The position numbers and the translations under genes were made by a program. DNA of 64,000 nucleotides from Theocolax elegans (taxonomy: Eukaryota > Arthropoda > Insecta > Hymenoptera > Cerocephalidae): contig CM047430.1 of NCBI GenBank assembly GCA_026168455.1, positions 69,541,044-69,605,043 of the forward strand. Reading direction: 5' to 3'. Shown here piece after piece: positions 1 to 9,985 of the stretch (within the stretch, counting starts at the first letter, position 1; every line of letters begins with the position of its first letter). The notes beneath the pieces are model-generated. The model was not told the DNA's origin. It saw only the letters and a list, made by a program, of their open reading frames with translations, and did not search any database.

Positions 1-3000
1 ATTTGTTTCGCGATTAAGACTGAGATGTAATTACGAGACTTTTCTTTTTCACCTGGTTGTTATAACGTAGTTTTTCTTTTTTGTTTTAATACTGCTTTCG
101 TTAGTTATATAAAGGTGTTATAAAAATGAACATTTTGAAGTTAATCAGTACTATTTTTTGGCCATTTTTGGTTAAACAGTCAATAGCCAAAAAACGACAC
201 AAAAATTAACCGTCTGATCGATGATAGAGATGAAATTTGATTTACCAGACTCGTCCCAGACTGATATTGTTAAACTGTACAATAGAATATAATCTATATA
301 AAGTGTAGAATAAGGAAAATATACACTTAAGTAGGTTTGTCATAGTACGTTTTTTATTTTACAGAAGAATGCTATATATACTTGAATTATATATACACCA
401 TTTTATGCATACGAAAAAAAAAAATTTCTTTTTCTTTTTGATGAGAGATGATTGCACACCGAGAGAAGTTTTATGCGAAATACGTTGTATGAATTAAAAT
501 TTCATGATAAACTAAATACGTATACAACGAGTTTATAAACGTTGCAACGAAAAAAAAAATTGCAATCATAATCACCTGTGTGACTTTTATAGGTAGTCTG
601 AACTGTTATATGATATACACTTCACTTCTCTCGGTGCAGTTTCATTATCCCGTACTTTAATTTTCAGTTTATTACTTTCGCGACTGTACGATGATAAAAA
701 ATAAATAAACAAAGAAATGTCACGTAATCTTTTCCTCCTTGAAAATGATAATTGGTAAAAAGTCTCGGAATGATGAAACAAAAGAGCGAGCGACGTCGAA
801 AACGGCGAATTACATCGAGGCGCCTGATCGTGCGCAAAGGACACTAAAGTGAGACATCCCTTTGTTTCGAACGCAAGACATTATACAATCGTCACATTGG
901 GGTGATACACAAAATTCATCGTTAATTTCTCTCGTTTTTTTTTATCTTCGTTATAATAAATACATCGATCATATTTTTTTTTACAAATCAATTCGTAGAA
1001 CGTAACATTCTTTTTGATTAGTGAGCGAGAGGGATGCCTCTGTTTTTTTTTATAACGTCAATGACTTTCGCATGTTCGCATGCACATAGTTTTTTTTCGT
1101 TTAATGTTAATTCATTTATTTTTTTTTCTCTCGTTTACGAATACAATCACCTATCAATGTTCATCCTTACTTTTTTTTTTAGTTTCACGGGACGACGGAG
1201 AGGGTAATTGAACGGAAACAAGAAACGTTGCATTAAACTATCGATAAAATTAACGAATGAAAACAACTGTACTTCTTATAAATGCAATATAAGGCGTTCG
1301 CGCATTATTTTTCGTCGATAGCGAGGTAAACATTGTTGCCGTTCGTTCGTATTTCTCTTATTTTTTTTATTTTTGAAGTTTTAACTCTCCCTCTCGTCAT
1401 TATTTTCTCATCAATTCTCGCATCGAATCGTCTCGATTTTTCTATATATAAAATTTCGTAAATTCAACGGAGTAACTCGATTAAACATTTATACACAACG
1501 TCATATTTAAAAAGTTCTCCATCCTCCCATTTTTTCCCCTAGTTTTATTAGTTTTTTTTTGTATTTCGGTTTCTTCTAAAAACATCGTTTCCTCCTCGCT
1601 TGCAATATTTTTTTTTTACGATTTTTTTCCCCGTTTTGAATCATATTAAAACAATACAAAAGAACTCGCTATTACACCATAATAACTATTATAATACTCT
1701 TATACTTCCCATAACGCGATAAAAAGACATAATACTTCCTTTTTTTTATTTATATATACTGTTTTTGGTACATATATATAGAATACGGTTTGCATAATGT
1801 TTAGTGACACTTGTTCTCTTTTCCATTTTTATCTTTTCTCATATTTTTTCCCGTAGATAGTCGAACGTTATCGTGGCGCGCGCCCGAATATTAGTTTTAT
1901 TTCCCTTCTCTCTGCGCACATATACTTGTTGTTATACATATACATACTTAGCATCAACGGATTCGTGCATGCAGACTTAGCCGGGCGGTACTCGCGACCA
2001 GAGTATCATTGATTTACAAATTAGAAATCGACGTAGTTTACCTAAATTTTTATACCTTAAAAAATCGTTTTTTTTTTCCATTTGCATAGAAAATTTGATA
2101 ATACTGTCAAGTTGCATCAGGTATATATTGCAATTTTAATACTGACCATTTGTATTTTTCTTTTTCCTACATCGCATAGGTTTCGTAAATTCGTATACGA
2201 AAATTATTGTGATAAAAGGTTATTCGTTTTCATAGAGAGAGAGAGAGAGACGAAAATGTTCATTACTTATACAACGAAGTAATACGCCTTAAAAAATTTT
2301 TTCTCTACCAGATTTACAGAAATACATTGCATTCGAAACCAAACAACATTACAGATATACAAAAAAAAGTCTGATTCCTTTAAACTAATATTTTCGGTCT
2401 TTTACAATGCTCTCTCTTTCTAAATTTCAATTCGAGCGTTTCCGTATAAACCTCTGGTTTCGAGTTCGCGGCGTACATTTTCAGTGTATACGCGTGCATA
2501 TGTATATATATATATGTACATACACCCCTCGGTACCAAAAAATTTCGGTAACAAAAAGGTACATATATACATACAGGTGAACGGTATACATGTAAAACAT
2601 TATCCTATAGATCACCGTATGTCTCGGGACTCTCTCATACTTTCGCCCAAATATACGCTTACACTTATTTAAACTCTCGCATGCATGCACATCTATACGT
2701 GACCTGGTCAATATATACGTTAAAGCTCCGCATAGCCGTTGTCATTGTTCTTGTTGTTATTCTTCTTAATTTCTTCTTTCTTTTTACCCCTTCTTTATGT
2801 ATATATTTATATATGTATATAATAACCTATAATGAGAGTGTTTCGAGCTACGCGGCGGCTCTTTTGTCGGGAAGAGTTTGAAGGGTATCCTTTTCATTTT
2901 TTTTTTTCGTAATATGCTATATACGAAAGCGCGTTACGCCTTCTAATTATATATATATATATATATTTATGTATATATATATTTTTTTATATATATTCAT

Positions 3001-3414
3001 ACATACATATACATATATGTGTATATATATATATGTATTGTTATAATACTTCATTTCTTTTAGACATATTACGCGCGAACACGGTGCAAGATACTTTCAC
3101 GACGAAATCATGGTTTTTAATTGACAATAGTAATGTGAAATTAAGTTTTCCAAAAAAAGTACGCGAACAAATGAATTTACGGAATAACGGTGTTTTTTTT
3201 ATGTATATAAGTATATATATACTCACGTTGACAAAGTATAGCGACGAGATTGGATTTTTTGTTTGACGTATACGTATATAAGAATAAAATAAAAGATGAA
3301 GGTATAATAAACGTCTTATGAAAATTTTGCTCGTTTCGCGCAGAACAATATCGACGCATCAATTTTCGCTTAATCACCAATTCGCTCAGCGACGAAAATC
3401 TCTTTTACATACGT

Positions 3415-3443
3415 GCGTGTGTGTGTGTGTGTGTGTGTGTGTT
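3415..3443. repeat. (GT)n microsatellite
   Basis: An uninterrupted GT dinucleotide run, followed by further GT-rich and TATG-rich sequence towards 3.8 kb. It explains the short Cys/Val-rich ORFs that read through it. Confidence 0.9.
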
Positions 3444-3689
3444 GGTTGTTGTTGGTGTGCGATTGTGTATATATATATGCGCGTCCCTTTGCGATGTGCA
3501 GTATGTAATGTGTATGCGTGATGCGTGTGTGGGTCTGTATGTGTGTGAGTGACGTGTAATTGTGTGCGTCAACTCAAGTTTATGCTTAGGTGTCCCAGTA
3601 TGTACATATATGTATGTTTATGCATAAATATATACGATCTACGTTTACATACGTGTAAATATATACGTATACACATATATGTATGTATG

Positions 3690-3748
<59 letters not shown>

Positions 3749-3800
3749 GTATATTTATATATATATGTATATGTATGTATATGTATATATGTATATATAC
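3690..3800. repeat. (TA)n / (TATG)n microsatellite cluster
   Basis: A compound AT-rich simple repeat: pure TA runs around 3707-3736, then TATG units repeated several times. Confidence 0.9.
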
Positions 3801-6040
3801 ACTAAATCGAGCCACCGCGCGCATTTGCGCGTTAAATCGTACGTGAAATGTTGTAATATCGCATGTACACGACGCGTCTTCTGTATAATAAATTCAACGT
3901 TTTTCGCATTTCTCACTTATTTTAGTTATTTTTTCTTGTTCTCTTCTCGTTTTCGTCATTCATACTGAGTCTCCGACTGTATGCATTTTTTTTTATTTTG
4001 CGTGTGCTTTTTTCTGTTAATACTATTATAAACCGATTCAATTTTACACGTGTCCTTCTTACTGCACGGTTCGGGATAAAATTTCGTCGAAAAAGAAAAA
4101 CGAATAACGATATTTGTTATATATTCCTTGTTCTTCTTCGTTAAATAACAAACGCGGGTTTCTTCTTTTTCGTTTTCTAAACGAACACAAAGTAAAATGT
4201 GTAAAAGTTGAATCGTTTAACTGGTATGGCGTGTGTCAATTAACGACCTAACGAGAATCGAGTTGCCTCGCAGCACGGCGAATTTTTGTTTCCCCCTTCG
4301 TCTCAAATTCTTCATCCCTTTTTTTGTTTATTCGATCGTACGTGTGTATGTGTGCGTGTATATATATTTTTTTATTTTCGAGCGAAAATATCCGCTATCG
4401 CTCGGTATTTCGTGTTGTCGAGTTGCTCGCGCGCGTATAAAATTTTGTTGATTCTTAATTAATCTAGACCGTCTTAAATTCGTCTCTAAGCCCCCTATCT
4501 CGCGTCCACTTTTGCGTGTAAATGTGAGTGTGAATGTGTGTGCATTTCTCCGTTTTCTTTTCTTTTTTTTTTTCTTTATTTTACTTCGCGCGTCTGATAC
4601 AAACGTGAAAATTACAAGCGAGAGATTAAAAATCCTCGGAGTATGAAAAGAGCGCGAGCGAAATTGTCCGCCGGGTTTATTTATTTTTTTTTCTTGTTCG
4701 CCGTGTCGCGGGGGACCTCCGTTGAGTTTTATATATTTATTTTCATTTTAGTTTAAATTTGTCGCTTGTTCTTTTATTACGTTTAATGATCCTTAATTAC
4801 AAAGGTAAGATTTGCAATGCGATTTCCCGTTTATTATCTTTTGGGTTTCGATACGTCTATATAGGCATATTTTCATGTATGTATACATACATCGACATAT
4901 TCATACATATATGTATATATATATATACACATACATGCGTAGATATTATCACGTGTATAGCGAGTACAAATATGTGTATATACACATATATTCATAATCA
5001 TACTCGTACGATTAAAATCATCCACATTTTAATTATTTCATATTTTATTTTTCGTTACTTTTTCACGGTTTATCATATAAATTTATAGATGCGTGTGTAA
5101 TATATATATATATATATACGACTGTCCCGTTGTGCTCGTAATCGCGTCGTATATATATGGATATCGGTGTTGTTTATTTTTCACCTTCCTTACATTTGTT
5201 AACTTTTCCTTTTTTTCTTCTTTGTTTTATCATTACCCGACTAATACTCGTTCGCTTACTTAGTACCCTTAATTATCCTAAATTGGCTTAAAAACTACGT
5301 AATCTTTTGTCGTCATTTCTTTATTTCTTTTTTTTTCCGTTTTGTCTTGCAGAGATAGGCCGTGGCTATACAGGGCCCACTAAAAAAGTCATTGTCACTT
5401 AATGGTGGCGCGCGGTCTCCCCGGGTTCGGGTGTATTACTCGTTACTTATGCACGGGCCGGCCACGTTCATCGTACCACTCGTACCAGTACAATTTCACA
5501 CGTACAATCATCATGTATATATATATCGTATATATTTTCGTTACTTTTTTTTTTCTCCTTTTCATACGTATTATAGTGTATAAAGCGTACTCGTTCACAT
5601 GTATCCACGCGCTCCCATCCACACGCACGCGCACATATCAAACACGCTAAACGCCCCGCGTTCGCGGCTACGAGATTCGGCAGCTGTCGTTTTACATATC
5701 GTATATACATATGTATATATGTATATCCACGTATTTCAAAATCTTGTACTCACGCGTACGCACCCACAACTTTATCTATATATATAAATATGTATATATA
5801 TATATACGCACGCATCGAGACGGTAATATTTGGGAATAATATATAAATATTGCGGGTCGAGTAGTCTCCGTTATTCTTTGGCTGCACGTTATTATACGCT
5901 AATTTCGTGTGTGTAAGCATTTCATTTACGTGTACTCGACAAACACATCGACATGAAAATTTTACTTTCATTAAATAAAGGCTGTTGTTCATTTAGAAGC
6001 CAGGAATATCGGAGAATACGCAAACTACCTCGTTTATCGT

Positions 6041-6130
6041 TATTATTATTAATATTATTTATTATTATTATTATTAGTTTATTTAGTAGTTCTCGTTATT
6101 ATTATTATTATTTTTTTTATTATTATTATT
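6041..6130. repeat. (TTA)n microsatellite
   Basis: Imperfect TTA/ATT trinucleotide repeats with short interruptions. Two AATAAA hexamers on the minus strand fall in or next to it, which may be fortuitous. Confidence 0.8.
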
Positions 6131-6887
6131 CTTCTTTATTAATACAATAATTCGTTTAAAAATTATTTTCATCGATACATGTCGTCGTGCGTCTCGACGC
6201 GTGCGTTATATATATATTACGTACGACACAGTGTGTGCGCGTGGTACTCCCGATTTTTCAGTCGTTTCAACGCATGGGAAAACATTTTCTTTCTTTCTAT
6301 CTTTCTTCCTTCTTTTTTTGATCGTAATATCATAGCGCACTGAAAATTTTAACGATTAGTTAAATTGAAGGCATTTGACGAAATGTTTCAAGGCGACTTT
6401 GTGCACAAGGGATGGTCCAGTGATTCGTATACGTATAAGTTTAATAAATTTCTACGACGATTTGCCACGTTGCGATTAATTTGGAGGATACGTTGTCGAG
6501 CTGGTGAAATAGCGTCGAAACGGTGGCGTCGAGTAATAAAAAATAGGTTGGCCGTAGCGTACAATGAATGAAGATCGCGAATGTATTCGCGTGGTGGTTC
6601 GAACAGCGGTTATATCTACGCGAAAGGGTAAGCTCGATAAGGAATGCGCGTGTACGAAGGAGGAACGTTTGGTAATAGTGAAGATGCAAAGGAGAAGTGG
6701 AGAGGGGCGGTGGTCCGAGCGGTGGTGCCCAAAGTCGCCTTGGGAGATAGCCTCGTCGGGAAGGAAAGAAGGAAGGAAGGGAGGAAAAGACGACAGCCGT
6801 AGGGTAGGCGCGAAGCTCGCGGCCGCGACCTGGATCATCGGGATCTCGCGGGGAATCCCAGGCACTCGGTGGCCGCGCCCTGCTTCA

Positions 6888-7757
6888 TCAGTTGTGCCCG
6901 ACGTTGTCGTCGCCTCTCGTTACGTAGGTCAACCAGTAGGCCATGTTGAAGAGCACGAACATGAAGGGAAAGGCGAACCTCGCGAACACGTCGATCTGGG
7001 CGCTGCCCTTCGCGTGGCAGGTGAACCATCTCTTGGGCAGGAGGCCGTAGCAGCATCTGTCCGCGTACCCCGGTGGCATCCCTCTCCCGCGGCCCAGTCG
7101 GAAATCTTGGGCCTTGAGGAGCTGGGCGGCGACCTCGGCGGTGGCTTGGCTGGGTGCCGGTGGCGCGGGTGGCGCCGGTGGTGCCGGCGGCGGTGAAGGA
7201 GGCCCCAGTGAGCCCAGTGGCCCGAGTGATCCCAGGGGCCCGAGTGAACCCAGTGGCCCGAGTGGTCCGAGTGGCCCCAGTGGCCCGCAGCTCGGTCCCG
7301 GCTGGCCCGGTGACGCCGTCCTCGGACTCCTCGATCTCGATCTCGACCTCGAGCGCTGACTCCCTCGGGAGCTCCGGCCGATGCTCGCCTCCCGGGTCTC
7401 GCTCTCCGTCATCGAGGAGGAGGAGGGCGACTGGGATCGGTGGTGCTGTACCCGGTGCTGGGAGGAGCTCGACCTCTGGGAGCTCTGAGATCTCGGTGGC
7501 GATGGGCTGGGACTCTCGTCCCGCCTGCGGCGGTGGTGGTGGTGTTGCTGGTGTTGCTGGTGTTGCTGATGCGGCTGATGCGACTGCTGGTGATGACCGT
7601 GGTGATGGTGATGGTGGCCGTGGTGGTGGTGGTGGTGATGCCTGTGTCGGGGGTTGTGGGGGTTGTTGCTCGTGCTCGCGTTCCCGGTGCCGTTCGTCGC
7701 GGCCTTCAGGCTGGTGCGGCTCGCTGAGAGGGAGGTCGATCCTGGACTCGGCCTGGG
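6888..7757 (-). CDS. Candidate alternative GluCl C-terminal segment 10b: long low-complexity loop plus a second M4
   Basis: An open frame of 289 codons ending in TGA. I place its start at the acceptor-like TATTACTCCCAG ending at 7758, because the frame there is phase 0, as exon 9 needs. Visible parts by residue: 38-76 His/Gln-rich; 77-128 Ser/Arg/His-rich; 129-146 RS dipeptides; 157-185 GPLG/SLG repeats; 186-202 PPA repeats; 234-253 with RCCYGLLPKRWF. Residues 254-279 are a helix, IDVFARFAFPFMFVLFNMAY then WLTYV, and the tail is TRGDDNVGHN. This helix aligns with M4 of exon 10a (ID-x-AR-x-x-FP-x-x-F-x-LFN-x-x-YW-x-TY) and both have CC upstream. I infer a duplicated M4-coding segment used by alternative 3' splicing. 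It could instead be the last exon of another Cys-loop channel gene, but I see no other channel exons in the window. The start is uncertain because several in-frame CAGs exist further in. The segment is much more GC-rich than its surroundings. Confidence 0.62.
   Translation of the reverse strand, partial: PRPSPGSTSLSASRTSLKAATNGTGNASTSNNPHNPRHRHHHHHHHGHHHHHHGHHQQSHQPHQQHQQHQQHHHHRRRRDESPSPSPPRSQSSQRSSSSQHRVQHHRSQSPSSSSMTESETREASIGRSSRGSQRSRSRSRSRSPRTASPGQPGPSCGPLGPLGPLGPLGSLGPLGSLGPLGSLGPPSPPPAPPAPPAPPAPSQATAEVAAQLLKAQDFRLGRGRGMPPGYADRCCYGLLPKRWFTCHAKGSAQIDVFARFAFPFMFVLFNMAYWLTYVTRGDDNVGHN
7203..7289 (-). repeat. Tandem repeat coding Gly-Pro-Leu / Gly-Ser-Leu units
   Basis: A GC-rich tandem array of 9-bp-based units (forms of CCCAGTGGCCCGAGTGG on the plus strand) translates on the minus strand as repeated GPLGPLG and SLGPLG. 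It lies inside candidate segment 10b and keeps frame, so length changes by whole units would only alter linker length. A Pro-Ala repeat follows immediately towards 7152. Confidence 0.75.
7530..7646 (-). repeat. CAC/CAG-type repeat coding a His/Gln-rich stretch
   Basis: Trinucleotide-like repeats of GTG and TGTTGC on the plus strand encode, on the minus strand, runs of six and seven histidines separated by Gly, then QQ-H repeats. The reading frame is conserved through the stretch. His-rich, disordered cytoplasmic loops occur in some insect receptors, but no specific role can be assigned. Confidence 0.7.
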
Positions 7758-7819
7758 CTGGGAGTAATAGAGGTGGCCGCGTGCCACGTCCCTTGATCCG
7801 AGCGCCTCATCGTCGACGC
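7758..7819 (-). other. 62-bp spacer between the 10a stop and the 10b acceptor
   Basis: This short stretch follows the TAA of exon 10a and ends with CCTCTATTACTCCCAG, which resembles a 3' splice site. There is no room here for a 3' UTR with its own poly(A) site, so 10a transcripts must carry the 10b region in their 3' UTR. The choice between 10a and 10b is therefore an alternative acceptor 296 nt downstream rather than a separate last exon. Confidence 0.5.
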
Positions 7820-8053
7820 TTACTCGCCATCCGCTTCCTCCCGAAATAGGTACGTTGACCAATACGTGAGATTGAACAGCGCGAAAACGAGGGGGAATAT
7901 TATCCGCGCGATGACGTCGATGCGCTTGGACCTCGTCGGGAACTTGGACAGCCACGACCTGCAGCAGTTTTTTTTCGGCGGTTGCGTGTGTATCTCGCAC
8001 TGCCTCATCTTCTCCATAGACATGCTGTCCTCCGCCTGCCGTACCAAAGGCTT
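7820..8053 (-). CDS. GluCl: GluCl exon 10a, standard C-terminus with M4
   Basis: The terminal coding exon encodes 77 residues plus TAA. It starts after TTCTTCCAG, in phase with exon 9, as [20 protein letters not shown], then a loop ending [19 protein letters not shown], then M4 [20 protein letters not shown] and the tail [14 protein letters not shown]. This matches the C-terminus of insect GluCl, including the [10 protein letters not shown] ending. The acceptor reads CAGAAG, a tandem NAGNAG site: use of the second AG would remove the first Lys without changing frame. With exon 3a the product is 390 residues from the exon-3 Asp, so about 60 N-terminal residues are missing relative to a typical insect GluCl of about 450. 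Confidence 0.95.
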   Translation of the reverse strand, partial: KPLVRQAEDSMSMEKMRQCEIHTQPPKKNCCRSWLSKFPTRSKRIDVIARIIFPLVFALFNLTYWSTYLFREEADGE

Positions 8054-8496
8054 CTGGAAGAAATGCGCTGCCTTTGATTTCCAACCTGGCGCCAGTGGCG
8101 GTAGGTTCTTCGTGGGGTTTAATTTTGGGTACGAGAAGAAGAGAGAACAAAACAAACAAACATATACGCTAAGTCTTTCTCTTTTTCTTTTTACCTGCGT
8201 GCGATTAGTGTATACTTGCGTTTGCGTACGCGCCAAGTCTCACCGACCATCTTATCTCCTTCTACCTTTTACCCCTTTTTCAACTATTTCAATCTCCCAA
8301 TTTACCCAAAACTACCGATTCGTCGATGAGACTTGGCACTACTCCTCGTGTACTGAAAAATATTTACTCACTCGTTTGCTTCGGTATATTTATACTTGGG
8401 CCAACGCGCTTTCAATTGCAGACTAGAGACGCTTTACTTTTAATCAAAATTCTCGAAACTTGCTTTTAAACGATACTTTCTTTCGTTCTTACTTTC

Positions 8497-8584
8497 ATTA
8501 TTTCTTTCTTTCTTTCTTTTTTTCTTTCTTTCTTTCTTACTTTCTTTCTTTTTTTCTTTCTTTCTTTCTTACTTTCTTTCTTTT
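8497..8584. repeat. (TTTC)n imperfect tandem repeat
   Basis: TTTC units with periodic TTTT and TTAC variants suggest a higher-order unit containing TTTCTTTCTTTCTTAC. On the transcribed strand it is GAAA-rich. It lies about 450 bp upstream of the exon 10a acceptor. Confidence 0.85.
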
Positions 8585-9122
8585 ACCAATATTCATATCA
8601 TTTTAATGTGTGTGTGAGTGTACAACTTACCAAAAGCCGGTCTGAAATCCGGGTCACCGAATTTACTGAAACTGTGTGGTATATCTTTCGATACCAAATT
8701 ATGAGAAAAACCAAATTTCTGAAAAGAATTTTTGATTTGAAAGGATAACTCTTCGTAATTTTATATTTATTACGTTACATAGACGACATCATGTATAAGC
8801 GATTGTAAGTGGATAATAAATTATACGTAAGTCTATATGTTCTTTTACTTTTTTTTTTCATTTAAAACTGTTGCTTACATCTAGGTTATAACTTACATGC
8901 ACTTTTCAATCGCTTACCGTTTTACGATAAATCAACACTTTAAACGCAATAGCGTCGAAATAAAGTTTTTATTAATCAAAATTGGACAAATTTATAGCGT
9001 TAGACTGAACTGCTTTTGTAGGCTTCTTTCATAATTTTGGCTTTCAGACGCATCGGTGATCTGTATTCCGGACACTTTTGCACTAATTAAATTTTCAATA
9101 CTACGTTATTTGACCCACGATT

Positions 9123-9985
9123 TTAAGGGGATGCCAAACCCAATCAATAATTCAAAATTCACACGTTTAATACTATCGATCGAGAAGTACTATTTTTATA
9201 AAAATAAATAATTTACATTTAAATTTAATAAATATCGTGAGAACATTACCTTTGTAAATAGTGTAAAATACTATTGTACAAAGTTGATTCGTATATCAAT
9301 TAACGAAATTGATTGTTTTAATAATATCAGCCTTTACAAACTGAACTGTTTAATATTTTGTAAACAATTAATTTCGCTAATTAATGCAACAATAATCTTA
9401 AAATTTTACATAATTATTCATTACAATTTTGCAATTGGTAAATGCTCTCGTGGTTTTTATTAAATTTTAATACGTAATAATTATATTTGTAAAAATAGTA
9501 TTTTCTGGTCGATAAATTTCTCTGATGGTAACACCACGAATTTGATAAAAACTCCATAAGGAGATATTAAACTTGTAATTTTATTATCCTAGTGATTTAC
9601 GACTGAGAATTATTATTTTTACAATAATTAATATTTTGTACTAAAATTTTAGTAAAATCATCAGAACATTGCCTTTTTTTATGACGAAATTTACAATTAT
9701 TCTACAAAGTTTCAAGGCAATTGGTGCAGTAATTGAATTAGATTAAGCGTTTTAGAAATTTTAGTCAATCTGTACTGATGTTCAACAATACTTAAAACAA
9801 TTAATCTCACCAACTATACCACATCAATCACGCTGGAACTTTGTACAATCATAGATTGCATCGTAATTATAGACAATCACCTGACGATTTCCCTTAAATT
9901 TTAATGCAAAGTATTAAATTTATAAAAATAATATTTTTTAGTCGATGACCTCGATGGTTGTATAAAGGGTTTGACACTCCCTTAA
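9123..9985. mobile_element. Degraded inverted-repeat (MITE-like) element
   Basis: The left end begins TTAAGGGGATGCCAAACCC and the right end, read in reverse complement, begins TTAAGGGAGTGTCAAACCC. Further in, both arms share a block resembling CGA followed by ACTATTTTTATA. A third, similar copy of this block lies near 9480-9560, and a further inverted pair containing TACAAAGTT lies near 9705 and 9845. This fits an old non-autonomous DNA transposon with long imperfect or nested terminal repeats. There is no open frame and I could not identify a target-site duplication. Confidence 0.45.

Larger units (their letters stand above)
1..6887 (-). other. Non-coding 3' region: GluCl 3' UTR and/or intergenic DNA
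   Basis: I find no recognisable coding gene here. The plus strand is rich in T runs (so the GluCl sense strand is A-rich), with (TA)n, (GT)n and (TTA)n tracts and scattered chance ORFs with microsatellite-like translations. Hexamers that read AATAAA on the minus strand occur at 6135-6140 and 6058-6063, roughly 750-830 bp past the 10b stop, and many more lie further down. These are candidate poly(A) signals, but the AT richness makes them weak evidence. Where the transcript ends cannot be decided from sequence. Confidence 0.4.

Noticed and set aside
3549..3968. 139-codon plus-strand ORF rich in Tyr and Ile
   Set aside because: It is the translation of TA/TATG microsatellites. The same applies to the many YIYIY, SLSLS and RERER ORFs across the window.
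6564..7849. Plus-strand ORFs of 210 and 231 codons (6564-7196 and 7154-7849)
   Set aside because: They are antisense shadows of the GC-rich 10b segment. They have Gly/Val/Ala-rich repetitive translations and no recognisable domain, whereas the minus strand gives a real M4.
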